Positions 10,974 through 19,031 of a stretch of 42,695 nt of DNA are shown here, one piece after another. Made by a program: the position numbers and the translations under genes. The notes below the pieces were generated by a model. It searched no databases, was not told where the DNA came from, and worked only from the letters and a program-made list of their open reading frames with translations. Source of the DNA: Hyphomicrobiales bacterium (GTDB lineage: Bacteria > Pseudomonadota > Alphaproteobacteria > Rhizobiales > Rhizobiaceae). Position 1 is the stretch's first letter; each line of letters opens with the position of its first letter. The stretch covers positions 24,167-66,861 of the forward strand of contig UCIT01000010.1 of the NCBI GenBank assembly GCA_900472625.1, written 5' to 3'.

Positions 10974-12479
10974 TCAAACGAAGAGCGCGACCATAGCCCA
11001 ATACAGCACGGCGGCAAGCGTGGCCGACGCGGGCACGGTGATCACCCAGGCGGCGATGATAGTCATGAAATGCGAGCGCCGCACCAGACGGCGCCGGCGC
11101 ACCTCGTAGGTGTTCGGATCGTCGGGCTCCTCGATCATCCACACCTCCGCCTTGCGGCGCATGTATTCGATCCGGCGCTTGGAATTGCGGGTGTACCACT
11201 CGCGGAAGAAGCCGACGCCGAACACGGCGCCGACGGCGATATGCGTCGTACTGACGGGGAGCCCGAACCAGGAGGCGACGATGACGGTGAACGCCGTGGC
11301 CATCGCCACGCAATAGGCCCGCATCGGGTTGAGCTTGGTGATCTGCTCGCCGACGAGGCGGATCAGGCGCGGCCCGAACAGCAGCAATCCGACGGAGATG
11401 CCGAACGCGCCGATCAGCATAACCCACAGCGGTGGGCCCGCAACGGCATAGGAGCCGAGCGGCAGCCCGAACGTCACACGCACGATCGCCGAGAGAGGCC
11501 CGACGGCGTTCGACACGTCGTTGGCGCCGTGCGCGAAGGAGAGCAGCGCCGCCGATCCGATCAGCGGCAGCTGGAACAGCACGCGCAGCGAACTGTTGCG
11601 GTTCTCCAGTCCCTCGGCGCGCCTGTGCACCAGCGGGCGGGCGACCAGCCAGCCCACCAGGCCGGCAGCCATGCCGAGCAGCACGATCGTCCATGATGAG
11701 AACGCGTTGGCGGCTTCCAGCTGCAGGATCATGTAGGCGGTAAAGCTGCCGACCATCAGCGCGATCAGGACCGGCACCCAGCGCTTCGCCGACGCGATCT
11801 TGTCCACGCGGTAAATGATCGTCGTCTTGACGAAATAGAGCATGCCGGCGGCGATCACGCCGGCGATCAGCGGTGAGGTCACCCAGCTGGAGGTGATCTC
11901 GATCATCACCTTCCAGTTGACCGGACCTGTCCCCATGGCGCCGACGCCCGCGCCGATCACCGCGCCGACGATCGAGTGGGTGGTCGAAACGGGAGCGTTC
12001 AGCCACGTCGCAAGGTTGATCCACAATGCCGCCGCCATCAGCGCCGCCATCATGATCCAGGCCAGCATGCCCGCCGGGATCTGCGATGCGTCGAGAATGC
12101 TCGACGATATGGTCTTGACTACCGCGCCGCCCGCGATCGTCGCCCCGAGGATCTCGAAGATCGCGGCGATAACAAGCGCCTGGCCCATGGTCATGGCGCG
12201 CGCACCGACCGCCGCGCCGACGTTGTTGGTGACGTCGTTGGCGCCGATGTTCATGGCCATGTAGGCGGCAAGTGCCGCCGCCGCGATCACCAGCCCTGCG
12301 CCCGGCCGGTCGAACACGTAGACCGCCGCAAACAGCATGGCGAGGCCGAGGAACACGAAGCCGATCCCCGGCGCTACCAGCTTGCGCGAGACGTATTTCG
12401 ACGCGTCCTCGACCTGCGTGAGCTTGTCGAGATCCTTGTCGAGCGTACGTTTGGTGAGCGTGGTAGGGCGTTCGGGCAT
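10974..12479 (-). CDS. pit: Low-affinity inorganic phosphate transporter, PiT family
   Basis: An inner-membrane phosphate permease of 501 residues. About 30-40 hydrophilic N-terminal residues precede many hydrophobic segments. The two family signatures that mark the internal repeat are present: GANDVTNNVGAAVGARAMT (79-97) and a second GANDVSNAVGP at about residues 316-326, each with the phosphate-site GAND. The loop between the repeats contains a basic region. AAGGAACAG precedes the ATG. In rhizobia a pit gene is often linked to a PhoU-like gene, but none is seen here; the downstream partner is rsmE. Confidence 0.93.
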   Translation of the reverse strand: MPERPTTLTKRTLDKDLDKLTQVEDASKYVSRKLVAPGIGFVFLGLAMLFAAVYVFDRPGAGLVIAAAALAAYMAMNIGANDVTNNVGAAVGARAMTMGQALVIAAIFEILGATIAGGAVVKTISSSILDASQIPAGMLAWIMMAALMAAALWINLATWLNAPVSTTHSIVGAVIGAGVGAMGTGPVNWKVMIEITSSWVTSPLIAGVIAAGMLYFVKTTIIYRVDKIASAKRWVPVLIALMVGSFTAYMILQLEAANAFSSWTIVLLGMAAGLVGWLVARPLVHRRAEGLENRNSSLRVLFQLPLIGSAALLSFAHGANDVSNAVGPLSAIVRVTFGLPLGSYAVAGPPLWVMLIGAFGISVGLLLFGPRLIRLVGEQITKLNPMRAYCVAMATAFTVIVASWFGLPVSTTHIAVGAVFGVGFFREWYTRNSKRRIEYMRRKAEVWMIEEPDDPNTYEVRRRRLVRRSHFMTIIAAWVITVPASATLAAVLYWAMVALFV

Positions 12480-12543
12480 GCTGTTCCTTGTGACTGGATC
12501 CTGCTTTAGCGCCGCTGGTTGTAGCAGCGCAAGATGGCAGGAT

Positions 12544-13065
12544 TCACTCAGCCGGAATTTGCATCTGCGCGCTTATCTCGGGATGCGCCATGCGCCGCTT
12601 GAACAGCAGGAACAGGTCGCGCAGCTCGGGCTCGTTTACCCGCTTTGCCGCCTCGTCGCAGGAGACCCAGTCGAACTTGCGCTCGCCCTTCTCCTTGAAG
12701 TTCTTGGCGACGGTCGAGACCTCGAGCACATAGACCTGCACCTTGCAGGTCACCTTCAGCCCGTTCTTCAACACCTTCGGATAGTGGTAGCAGCCGATCG
12801 TGGCGCTCTCCACCGTGCCACGCACGCCGGCCTCTTCGTAGGCCTCGCGGGCGGCGACCTCGTAGGCCGTCTTGCCGTCCATCGGCCAGCCCTTGGGGAT
12901 CACCCAGCGGCCAGTGTCGCGGCTGGTCAGCAGCAGAACCTCGACAGCGCCGCTCTTGCCCTTCACCCGATAGCAGAGCGCAGCATATTGCTGGCGCGGA
13001 GGGCGCCGGAACATCAGCTGTACGTCGGAGGCGAGGCGGGCGAGCAGGGTCAACGGTCGGGTCAC
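12544..13065 (-). CDS. NUDIX hydrolase, diphosphoinositol-phosphohydrolase-like
   Basis: A 173-residue NUDIX-fold hydrolase that should cleave a nucleoside diphosphate or inositol-pyrophosphate-like substrate. The NUDIX box is at residues 59-81, ending REAYEEAGV. The first glutamate of the consensus (GX5E) is Lys65, while the metal-binding REUXEEXGU half is intact. The PKGWPMDGK preamble is typical of DIPP-like rhizobial members. The start is GTG at 13065 with a weak ribosome-binding signal, so the true start is uncertain. It lies 64 nt before the transporter gene on the same strand. Confidence 0.86.
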   Translation of the reverse strand: MTRPLTLLARLASDVQLMFRRPPRQQYAALCYRVKGKSGAVEVLLLTSRDTGRWVIPKGWPMDGKTAYEVAAREAYEEAGVRGTVESATIGCYHYPKVLKNGLKVTCKVQVYVLEVSTVAKNFKEKGERKFDWVSCDEAAKRVNEPELRDLFLLFKRRMAHPEISAQMQIPAE

Positions 13066-13500
13066 CTTTATCGGTTGTTTGCGTATATTAGTGTCTCATG
13101 GAAAGCTTGCGCGATCCATGTGTGCCATTTTGTTTCGGTTCGGACTGGATATTATCAATAGAGCCTTTCGTTTCGGTTTCGGTTTAAGGAAACCGTCACC
13201 GAATGCTCTATTTCCGTCACGTCTGACGCCTTTTAATATGATCGCGACTTTCGTCTTAATCAATGACGCCATTGGGCTGAGGACAGATAGATAGCGACAG
13301 TGGCGATTCTGCGTCGCTTCTCCACAAAAAACATTGCCGGCTAAGGTCCGAAAGAGCCTGTTTCGGGCCAAAATCCCTGATGCCACAGGTGTACCCGGCG
13401 AATCGCATGAGAAGTTTTTCTGAGTCTTTCGCAGAAATATGTCCATGGCCGCCATCCGTCATTCGGCCTAACAATGCGTCGAAAGCCAGGAGAACGGACC
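13066..13500. other. 435-nt intergenic region with a long hairpin
   Basis: This divergent region is visibly less GC-rich than its neighbours. Short open frames exist but have no family resemblance or good start signals. Its one clear structure is the hairpin at 13158-13211. The 3' end carries the AGGAGA ribosome-binding site (13488-13493) of the next gene. Confidence 0.6.
13158..13211. other. 54-nt stable stem-loop, possible structured RNA element
   Basis: Three nested arms pair: ATAGAGC (13158-13164) with GCTCTAT (13205-13211), TTCGGT (13172-13177) with ACCGAA (13198-13203), and CGGTTT (13180-13185) with AAACCG (13190-13195) around an AAGG tetraloop. That gives 19 base pairs with small internal loops. 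No T run follows on either strand, so it is not a typical intrinsic terminator. Confidence 0.5.
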
Positions 13501-14658
13501 ATGACATCGGACAAGACGCGCATCGACTGGATCGGCAGCAGCTGCCGGCTGCTGCAGGCAACCGCCGAAGAGTTCCGGCACACCAGACCCTTCGAGGGAC
13601 TGACCATCGGCACCGGCATTCATCTGGAACCGAAGACCGTGGCGCTGCTGATGACGCTTGCCGCCGGCGACGCCCGTCTGGTCTGCACCGGCAACCTCAA
13701 CAGCACCCAGCCGGCGACGGTCGAGTTCCTGCGCGCTGAGGGCATGACCGTATTCGCCACACAGACCACCGATCCCGTCGCCCATCACCAGAGCCTCGAG
13801 GCCGTGGTCGCCGAAAAGCCCGACCTGCTGCTTGACAATGGCGGCGATCTCTTCGCCATCGCGGCCGACCGACCCTACGCCAATCTGCTCGGCGGCACCG
13901 AGGAAACCACCTCCGGCCGCACCCGGTTGCTGCCGCTGCGTGAGCGGCTGGCGATGCCGATCCTCGTGATCAACGACAGCCCGATCAAGCAGTTCGCCGA
14001 AAACAAACATGCAGTCGGCCAGAGCCTGTTCGAAAGCTATATGCGCTTCACCAATCGCTCCACCAACGGCAAGCGTGTCACCGTGTTCGGCTATGGCGCC
14101 TGCGGCAAGGGCACGGCGGCCTGCTTCCGCAATGCCTTCAGCCAGGTCAGCGTCGTCGACATCGACCCGGTCACCACGCTGGAAGCCAATCTCGACGGTT
14201 TCCTGACGCCGCTGCGCCACGATGCCATCCGCTCCGCCGACGTGCTGATCACCGTCACCGGCCATCCCGGTATCGTCACCGCAACCGATCTGCCGCTGAT
14301 CAAGCACGGCGCCATTCTCTTGAACGGTGGCCACTTCCCCAACGAGATCGACGTCGCCGCCTTCCGCGGCCATCCCGATGTCGTCGCCATCGATCGTTAC
14401 CAGACAGACAGCATCGAGACGCTCAATCTGAAGGACGGCCGCGCCATCCACATCCTCGGCGGCGGCCACATGGCCAACCTCGCCGGCCCGCGCCCGCTCG
14501 GCAACTCGGTGGAATCCATGGATCTCGGCTTTACCCTGCAGGTCCGCTGCCTCGAACGCGTGGCAAATCGTGGCGTCGGTCCTGAAGCCTGCATCGTGCC
14601 GGTGCCCGCCGATATCGATGCGATGGTGGCCAGCGCCTATCTGGACCTGGCGCGATAG
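13501..14658 (+). CDS. Adenosylhomocysteinase-like protein, shortened and lacking catalytic residues
   Basis: The 385-residue product follows S-adenosylhomocysteine hydrolase through most of its fold: His41 (for His55), DNGGDL (112-117), GGTEETTSG (Glu135 for Glu156), NDSPIK (Lys163 for Lys186), the NAD-binding GYGACGKG (197-204) and NGGHFPNEID (His278 for His301). Against human AHCY numbering, Asp131 aligns with Asn113, Asp190 with Glu167 and Cys195 with Val172. His353 has no counterpart, and the C-terminal lobe with the NAD-binding Lys/Tyr is absent; true enzymes are about 430-470 residues. It may act on another substrate or be non-catalytic. I chose the ATG at 13501 because AGGAGA sits 7 nt upstream. 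Confidence 0.85.
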   Translation: MTSDKTRIDWIGSSCRLLQATAEEFRHTRPFEGLTIGTGIHLEPKTVALLMTLAAGDARLVCTGNLNSTQPATVEFLRAEGMTVFATQTTDPVAHHQSLEAVVAEKPDLLLDNGGDLFAIAADRPYANLLGGTEETTSGRTRLLPLRERLAMPILVINDSPIKQFAENKHAVGQSLFESYMRFTNRSTNGKRVTVFGYGACGKGTAACFRNAFSQVSVVDIDPVTTLEANLDGFLTPLRHDAIRSADVLITVTGHPGIVTATDLPLIKHGAILLNGGHFPNEIDVAAFRGHPDVVAIDRYQTDSIETLNLKDGRAIHILGGGHMANLAGPRPLGNSVESMDLGFTLQVRCLERVANRGVGPEACIVPVPADIDAMVASAYLDLAR

Positions 14659-14712
14659 GCGCGCTGGCGAACGGGGCCATGATAACAGGACGCCGGAGGA
14701 ACTTACGGGTAA

Positions 14713-14756
14713 GAAATTCAAGGGAAGGAAATTTAGCGGCCAGAGAAATTTAAGGG
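14713..14756 (+). repeat. Three short direct repeats GAAATTYARSGG
   Basis: GAAATTCAAGGG (14713-14724), GAAATTTAGCGG (14728-14739) and GAAATTTAAGGG (14745-14756) start 15 and 17 nt apart, upstream of the secreted protein gene. The spacing is not an exact helical turn. They could be a multi-site operator; no regulator is known. Confidence 0.4.
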
Positions 14757-14906
14757 TTTGACGCTAGCTTAGGTTGATTCCGGGAGAACCGCCGGGCGGT
14801 CTCGTGGAAGTGCGTGAAAACAAAAGCCTGGAGTGTCCTCGTCGGCCTGCGCTGCCGGATACACTGCAGAACGGCCGGATTTCCCGGTCGCACATGGAGC
14901 ATAGCA

Positions 14907-15344
14907 ATGCATCGTTTCATCCTGGCGCTCACCGCTTTTCTTGGCGCCGCACAGATGGCACACGCCGACAGCCGCTTCTTCTGTTCCGCCGACGACAAGG
15001 GCGTTCGTTTCACGGTCGAAAGCGGCTTCAAGGCAGCACCTGGCCACGAACTCAATCACTTCCGCGGCGCCCTGATCCTGAAGAACGAAACCGCGCCGCA
15101 GCCGCTTGGCCGCATCACGCTCGATTCCGACAGCCTTACCAATCGCTGGTCGCATGATGGCGAGCTCAGGGTCGAGGTTCTCTACGATGGTGGCAAGGCG
15201 GCAGGCGGCCAGACGGTCAATCTCGTGGTCTCCGCCGAACAGCGCAATGGCGCGACGGCTTTCTCCGGCGTCTACGATCTGACGGTTGATGGCGGCGAAA
15301 AACCGCTGGTTCTGAGCGGCAAGGTCAGCTGCGGCTCGAAATAG
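14907..15344 (+). CDS. Small secreted (periplasmic) protein, function unknown
   Basis: A 145-residue protein with a clear signal peptide (hydrophobic to about residue 20, cleavage probably after AHA). The mature part carries two cysteines, near its start (FFCSAD) and end (VSCGSK), which may form a disulfide, and looks beta-rich. I do not recognise a family. I chose the ATG at 14907 because GGAG precedes it and the signal peptide begins there; a longer frame from 14814 adds an implausible N-terminus. A strong intrinsic terminator follows the stop at once. Confidence 0.75.
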   Translation: MHRFILALTAFLGAAQMAHADSRFFCSADDKGVRFTVESGFKAAPGHELNHFRGALILKNETAPQPLGRITLDSDSLTNRWSHDGELRVEVLYDGGKAAGGQTVNLVVSAEQRNGATAFSGVYDLTVDGGEKPLVLSGKVSCGSK

Positions 15345-15373
15345 GCGGCCGGCAAGCCAGCCGCCTTTGTTTT
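15343..15373 (+). terminator. Rho-independent terminator after the secreted protein gene
   Basis: AGGCGGC (15343-15349) pairs with GCCGCCT (15360-15366), followed by TTTGTTTT (15366-15373). The stem begins within the stop codon. Confidence 0.85.
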
Positions 15374-15393
15374 CAAATCAGGTCCGCCGGCGA

Positions 15394-16065
15394 TCAGCCG
15401 CCGAAGATCGTGCGCAGCACGTCGATGCCGCGATCCTGGAACGCGACGTTGCCCTGTTTGTTGCCAGGGCCGACGACGATCACCTTGGTACCGACGGGAA
15501 CGCGGCTATAGAGATCGGCAACGTCGTCATTGACCATGCGGATGCAGCCTGACGACAGGTTGAGACCGATCGTCCATGGCTGGTTGGTGCCGTGGATGCG
15601 GAAGATCGTGTCGCGGCCGCCCTGGTAGAGATACATGGCGCGCGCGCCGAGGGGATTGTCTGGGCCGCCGGGCTGAACGGCCGGCAGGTTGTGGCCGGCG
15701 CGGGCTTCGCGGGCGCGCATCTCGGCCGGCGGGGTCCAGGTAGGCCATTCCGCCTTACGGCCGATCTTCACCACGCCCGACCAGCCGAAGCCTTCGCGGC
15801 CGACGCCGATGCCGTAGCGGGTCGCCTTGTTGCGGCCTTCGACGAGATAGAGATACTTGTTTGTCGTATCGACGATGACGGTGCCGGGTGCCTCGTCGGT
15901 GACCAGGCGGACGACGCGCTTCTTGAACTGCGGCTTCATCTGCTGCGTATGCTTGACGCCCCGAACGGCATCGGTCGCCGTCATCACGGGCTCGGCGCTG
16001 GCAACGGCCACCATACTGGACATCGCCACGGCGAAAGCCGTCGCGAGCAGTGACAATTTCTTCAT
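15394..16065 (-). CDS. Periplasmic L,D-transpeptidase (YkuD/ErfK family)
   Basis: A 223-residue cell-wall enzyme that forms 3-3 peptidoglycan cross-links or attaches proteins to the wall. The signal peptide probably cleaves after ASA (residue 24). The YkuD domain spans about 60-198, with the catalytic block HGTN (His158) and SSGCIRM (nucleophile Cys174). The GRKAEWPTWTPP segment is typical of rhizobial members. GAGGGGAA precedes the ATG. A second family member lies just upstream on the same strand. Rhizobiales peptidoglycan is rich in 3-3 links and they carry many such paralogues. Confidence 0.92.
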   Translation of the reverse strand: MKKLSLLATAFAVAMSSMVAVASAEPVMTATDAVRGVKHTQQMKPQFKKRVVRLVTDEAPGTVIVDTTNKYLYLVEGRNKATRYGIGVGREGFGWSGVVKIGRKAEWPTWTPPAEMRAREARAGHNLPAVQPGGPDNPLGARAMYLYQGGRDTIFRIHGTNQPWTIGLNLSSGCIRMVNDDVADLYSRVPVGTKVIVVGPGNKQGNVAFQDRGIDVLRTIFGG

Positions 16066-16129
16066 TTCAATTCCCCTCTAGGCAAGATCGCTGGCAAGGC
16101 TAATCGATTTGAGGGGGAATTCAAGGTAA

Positions 16130-16182
16130 AGAAACCCTGAAAATGCAGGGCAGGCGGCGAGGAACGTGCCTCACCGCCTGCC
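16130..16182 (-). terminator. Hairpins between the two L,D-transpeptidase genes
   Basis: On the minus strand the stop of the upstream gene is followed by a strong stem: GGCAGGCGG pairs with CCGCCTGCC, with an added 4-bp GAGG/CCTC (16149-16182). A second stem, CCCTG/CAGGG, is followed by TTTCTTT (16130-16147). Together they should end the 16.2-16.9 kb transcript. Confidence 0.7.
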
Positions 16183-16188
16183 GAAAGC

Positions 16189-16929
16189 TCAGATGACGAT
16201 GACGCGGGTGCCGACCTTGACGCGTTCGTAGAGGTCGACGACGTCCTCGTTGCGCAGGCGGATGCATCCCGAGGAGACCGCGCTGCCGATCGTCCATGGC
16301 GCGTTGGTGCCATGGATTCGGTAGAGTGTCGAGCCGAGATACATGGCGCGGGCGCCAAGCGGATTTTCCGGCCCACCATCCATCCGCGCCGGGAGATAGT
16401 GTCCCTTGGCGGCTTCGCGGCCGATCATTTCGGACGGTGGCGTCCAGTCCGGCCATTCCGCCTTGCGGGTAATGGTGTGGGCGCCGGCCCATTCGAAGCC
16501 GGGCTTGCCGACGCCGACGCCGTAGCGTCGCGCCTTGCCATTGTCCATGACGAGATAGAGGAAGCGGTTGTTGGTATCGATGACGATGGTGCCGGGCCGT
16601 TCCTTGGTCTGATACTCGACCATCTGCGGCAGGAACTGCGGCTCGATGCGGCCGCGAATGGCGGGCACGCCCGGATTGATCGCCGAGACCGGCTGGGCCG
16701 CCGGCGCACGGCGCACGGCGCGCGGCGCAAACAGCCCGCGCTGCTGCACCATGACAGGGCGCTGATAGACGACAGGGCGGACATTGCCGCCGCCAAGCTG
16801 CATGATCCACGGTGCGGCGAGATCGGGGCTCAACACCACGGGCGGACGGGAGACGTAACGGTCGTCACCAAGGGCGGCCGTGGAAAAGACGCCGAGCAGG
16901 GCTGCGGCGAGCAAAACGGATTTCATCAT
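16189..16929 (-). CDS. Periplasmic L,D-transpeptidase with proline-rich linker
   Basis: A 246-residue paralogue of the downstream gene. A signal peptide (cleavage near ALG, residue 21) is followed by a low-complexity Pro/Arg/Val-rich linker (about 28-92), then the YkuD domain. Catalytic residues His206 (HGTN) and Cys222 (SSGCIRL) are intact. Unlike its partner it ends directly after the domain. The Met-Met start at 16929 leaves a choice of two adjacent ATGs. The two genes share the ITRKAEWPDWTPP-type segment, so a duplication is likely, but separate terminators suggest independent transcription. Confidence 0.9.
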   Translation of the reverse strand: MMKSVLLAAALLGVFSTAALGDDRYVSRPPVVLSPDLAAPWIMQLGGGNVRPVVYQRPVMVQQRGLFAPRAVRRAPAAQPVSAINPGVPAIRGRIEPQFLPQMVEYQTKERPGTIVIDTNNRFLYLVMDNGKARRYGVGVGKPGFEWAGAHTITRKAEWPDWTPPSEMIGREAAKGHYLPARMDGGPENPLGARAMYLGSTLYRIHGTNAPWTIGSAVSSGCIRLRNEDVVDLYERVKVGTRVIVI

Positions 16930-17139
16930 CGGACGAACTCTCTACAATGGCCGAAAATGGACGGGCGGCATCCGCCACCTGCCGATCATGCTGCCACCCC
17001 GTTCGCCAGCGAATGGTAAATTCGCATTCATTAAAAGCCGAAGCGGCCCATAAACTTTTCGTCAGGGTTATCGTTCGGTTTGGAAACAGGGTTTGCAAAT
17101 GGTAAAGCCGGATTCGCAGCGCAGAAACGAACGGAACAG

Positions 17140-17769
17140 ATGAGCGACACGGGCATCACAACAGGCGAGGACGGCAAGCATCGCTGTCACTGGCACGGCA
17201 ACCTGCCGGACTATCTGCGCTATCACGACGAAGAGTGGGGCAGGCCGGTCACCAACGATATTAGGCTGTTCGAGAAAATCTGCCTCGAAGGCTTCCAGTC
17301 CGGCCTCTCCTGGCTGACGATCCTGCGCAAGCGCGACAATTTCCGCGCCGCCTTCGCCGGTTTCGATTTCGACAATGTGGCGCTGTTCGGCGATGCCGAT
17401 ATCGAGCGCTGCGTGACGGACGCCGGCATCATCCGCCATCGCGGCAAGATCGTCTCCACCATCAACAATGCCAAGCGCGCCATCGAGATGCGCCAGGAGT
17501 TCGGCTCGCTTGCCCATTATTTCTGGAGCTATGAACCGGGCCACAACGAGCGGCCAAAGGTCGTCGATCGCGCCGCCATCATGGCCAATCCGACGACGCC
17601 GACCTCGGTGGCCATCTCCAAGAATCTGAAGAAGCGCGGCTGGACCTTTGTCGGCCCGACCACAGTTTACGCATTCATGCAGGCAATGGGTCTCGTCAAC
17701 GATCACGTCGAAGGCTGTTTCTGCCGACCCGAGGTAGAGGCGATGCGCGAGGCATTGGTACGTCCATGA
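17140..17769 (+). CDS. tag: DNA-3-methyladenine glycosylase I
   Basis: It removes 3-methyladenine from alkylated DNA in base excision repair. The 209-residue product has the Tag fold with its zinc snap intact: Cys16 and His29 (HRCHWHG to YHDEEWG) and, near the C-terminus, NDHVEGC with His189 and Cys193. The ICLEGFQSGLSW block (about 47-59) is characteristic. I chose the ATG at 17140; an upstream TTG at 17080 adds 20 residues before the conserved start. The stop overlaps the next ATG (ATGA), implying coupling with the periplasmic protein that follows. Confidence 0.93.
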   Translation: MSDTGITTGEDGKHRCHWHGNLPDYLRYHDEEWGRPVTNDIRLFEKICLEGFQSGLSWLTILRKRDNFRAAFAGFDFDNVALFGDADIERCVTDAGIIRHRGKIVSTINNAKRAIEMRQEFGSLAHYFWSYEPGHNERPKVVDRAAIMANPTTPTSVAISKNLKKRGWTFVGPTTVYAFMQAMGLVNDHVEGCFCRPEVEAMREALVRP

Positions 17770-18254
17770 AACGATTGATGATCATTGCCGCTGCCGGCCT
17801 GCTGCTGGCCTCAGCAGCCGTTGCCCAGACGCCCGATCTGCAGCCCGGCGAGAAGCTGGAGAAGCTGCAGTTTCCGGCGGCGACGATGGCGCTCAAGGGC
17901 TGGACCAAGTTCGGCAACAGCCGGGTCTACACCCTGCCGGTCAAGGCCGGCCAGCATGTGAAGATCGACTTCTCCACGAAGAGCCAGTTCGCCTATCTGG
18001 CGATCTTCGATCTCGCCTCTCCCGACGACGAGGCGATCTTCGGCACCGACGAGGACGGTCAGAGCTACAACGTGACCGTCAAGGAAAATACCACCTGGCT
18101 GCTGCGTCCCTATTATTCGAAGGCGTCGCCGCGCCGTGGCCTCGGCGCGCCCTACACCATTCTGGTCGAACCGCAGCCGAAAGAGCCTGCACCGGCAGAA
18201 CCGCCGCCCGCCGACGAGAGCAAGCCGGCACCGCTCTTCCCGCCGCGCCAGTAA
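17766..18254 (+). CDS. Small periplasmic protein, function unknown
   Basis: A 162-residue protein with a signal peptide (MKRLMIIAAAGLLLASAAVA, cleavage before QTPD). The mature region is about 110 residues of likely beta sandwich (WTKFGNSRVYTLPVKAGQHVKIDF pattern, given as a landmark near residues 45-68), followed by a proline/glutamate-rich tail from about residue 138. I do not recognise a family. The profile resembles pre-peptidase C-terminal or inhibitor-like beta domains, but that is only an impression. The ATG overlaps the tag stop (ATGA). Confidence 0.75.
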   Translation: MKRLMIIAAAGLLLASAAVAQTPDLQPGEKLEKLQFPAATMALKGWTKFGNSRVYTLPVKAGQHVKIDFSTKSQFAYLAIFDLASPDDEAIFGTDEDGQSYNVTVKENTTWLLRPYYSKASPRRGLGAPYTILVEPQPKEPAPAEPPPADESKPAPLFPPRQ

Positions 18255-18261
18255 GCTCAGC

Positions 18262-18966
18262 TCAGCCGAGCGTGTCGATCAGCCCGCGCAACTCGCCGAG
18301 ATGCTCGATCTTGCGAAAGCGCGGCGCTTCGCTGGGCTCTTCCACATGCTCCAGCACCCAGGTCAGTTCGTGCGGCACGAACACGCCGTAGCTGCCGGCC
18401 GCGATCGCCGGCACGATGTCGGACTTCAGCGAATTGCCGACCATCATCGCCCGCTCCGGGCCGCCGCCGATCTTCGAGAAGATTCGGCGATAGGTGACTG
18501 CCGTCTTGTCGGAGACGATCTCGACCGCGTGGAAGAAGTCGCCAAGGCCGGATTGCGCCAGCTTGCGCTCCTGATCGAACAGATCGCCCTTGGTGATCAT
18601 GACAAGCAGATAGGTGTCGGCAAGCGCCGCCAGCGTCTCGCGGGCATGCGGCATGGTTTCGACTGGATGTGAGAGCAGATCGCGGCCGGTGTCGAGGATC
18701 TGCGCGATCACCGAGGCGGGAATCTTGCCCTCGGTGATCTCGATCGCCGTCTCGATCATCGACAGGGTAAAACCCTTGATGCCGAAGCCGTAATGCTGGA
18801 GATTGCGCCTCTCGGCTGCGAGCAGCCGCTCCGAGATCGAAGCACCGTCGGCAAAATCGGCAAGCAGCTCGGTGAAATGGGTTTCCGTCAGCCGGTAGAA
18901 CTGCTCGTTCTGCCAGAGCGTGTCGTCAGCATCGAAACCGATCGTCGTCAGTGTGCGTGATGTCAT
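18262..18966 (-). CDS. HAD family phosphatase
   Basis: A 234-residue haloacid dehalogenase-superfamily hydrolase. Motif I is FDADDTLW (nucleophile Asp11), with a helical cap at about 20-95, motif II near ITKGD, a conserved Lys in the FSKIGG region, and motif IV GNSLKSDI. The substrate is unknown; the FDADDTLWxNE start is seen in small bacterial HAD phosphatases. I chose the ATG at 18966; a GTG at 18996 gives a 10-residue extension. It converges on the periplasmic protein gene with a 7-nt gap. Confidence 0.87.
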   Translation of the reverse strand: MTSRTLTTIGFDADDTLWQNEQFYRLTETHFTELLADFADGASISERLLAAERRNLQHYGFGIKGFTLSMIETAIEITEGKIPASVIAQILDTGRDLLSHPVETMPHARETLAALADTYLLVMITKGDLFDQERKLAQSGLGDFFHAVEIVSDKTAVTYRRIFSKIGGGPERAMMVGNSLKSDIVPAIAAGSYGVFVPHELTWVLEHVEEPSEAPRFRKIEHLGELRGLIDTLG

Positions 18967-19031
18967 TGGCGCACTCTCTCGTTTATCCGGCAACACTTAG
19001 ATGGCGGCCGGCATCAGGGCAAGGGAGTGGG

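Noticed and set aside
13079..13455. Two short frames (71 and 119 codons) in the AHCY-like upstream region.
   Set aside because: No ribosome-binding site of note, no family, overlapping on opposite strands, and one covers the hairpin.
13066..13500. A SAH or SAM riboswitch before the AHCY-like gene.
   Set aside because: The hairpin does not resemble a class I recognise, and no pseudoknot pairing to a second stem was found by eye. A covariance-model search would be decisive.
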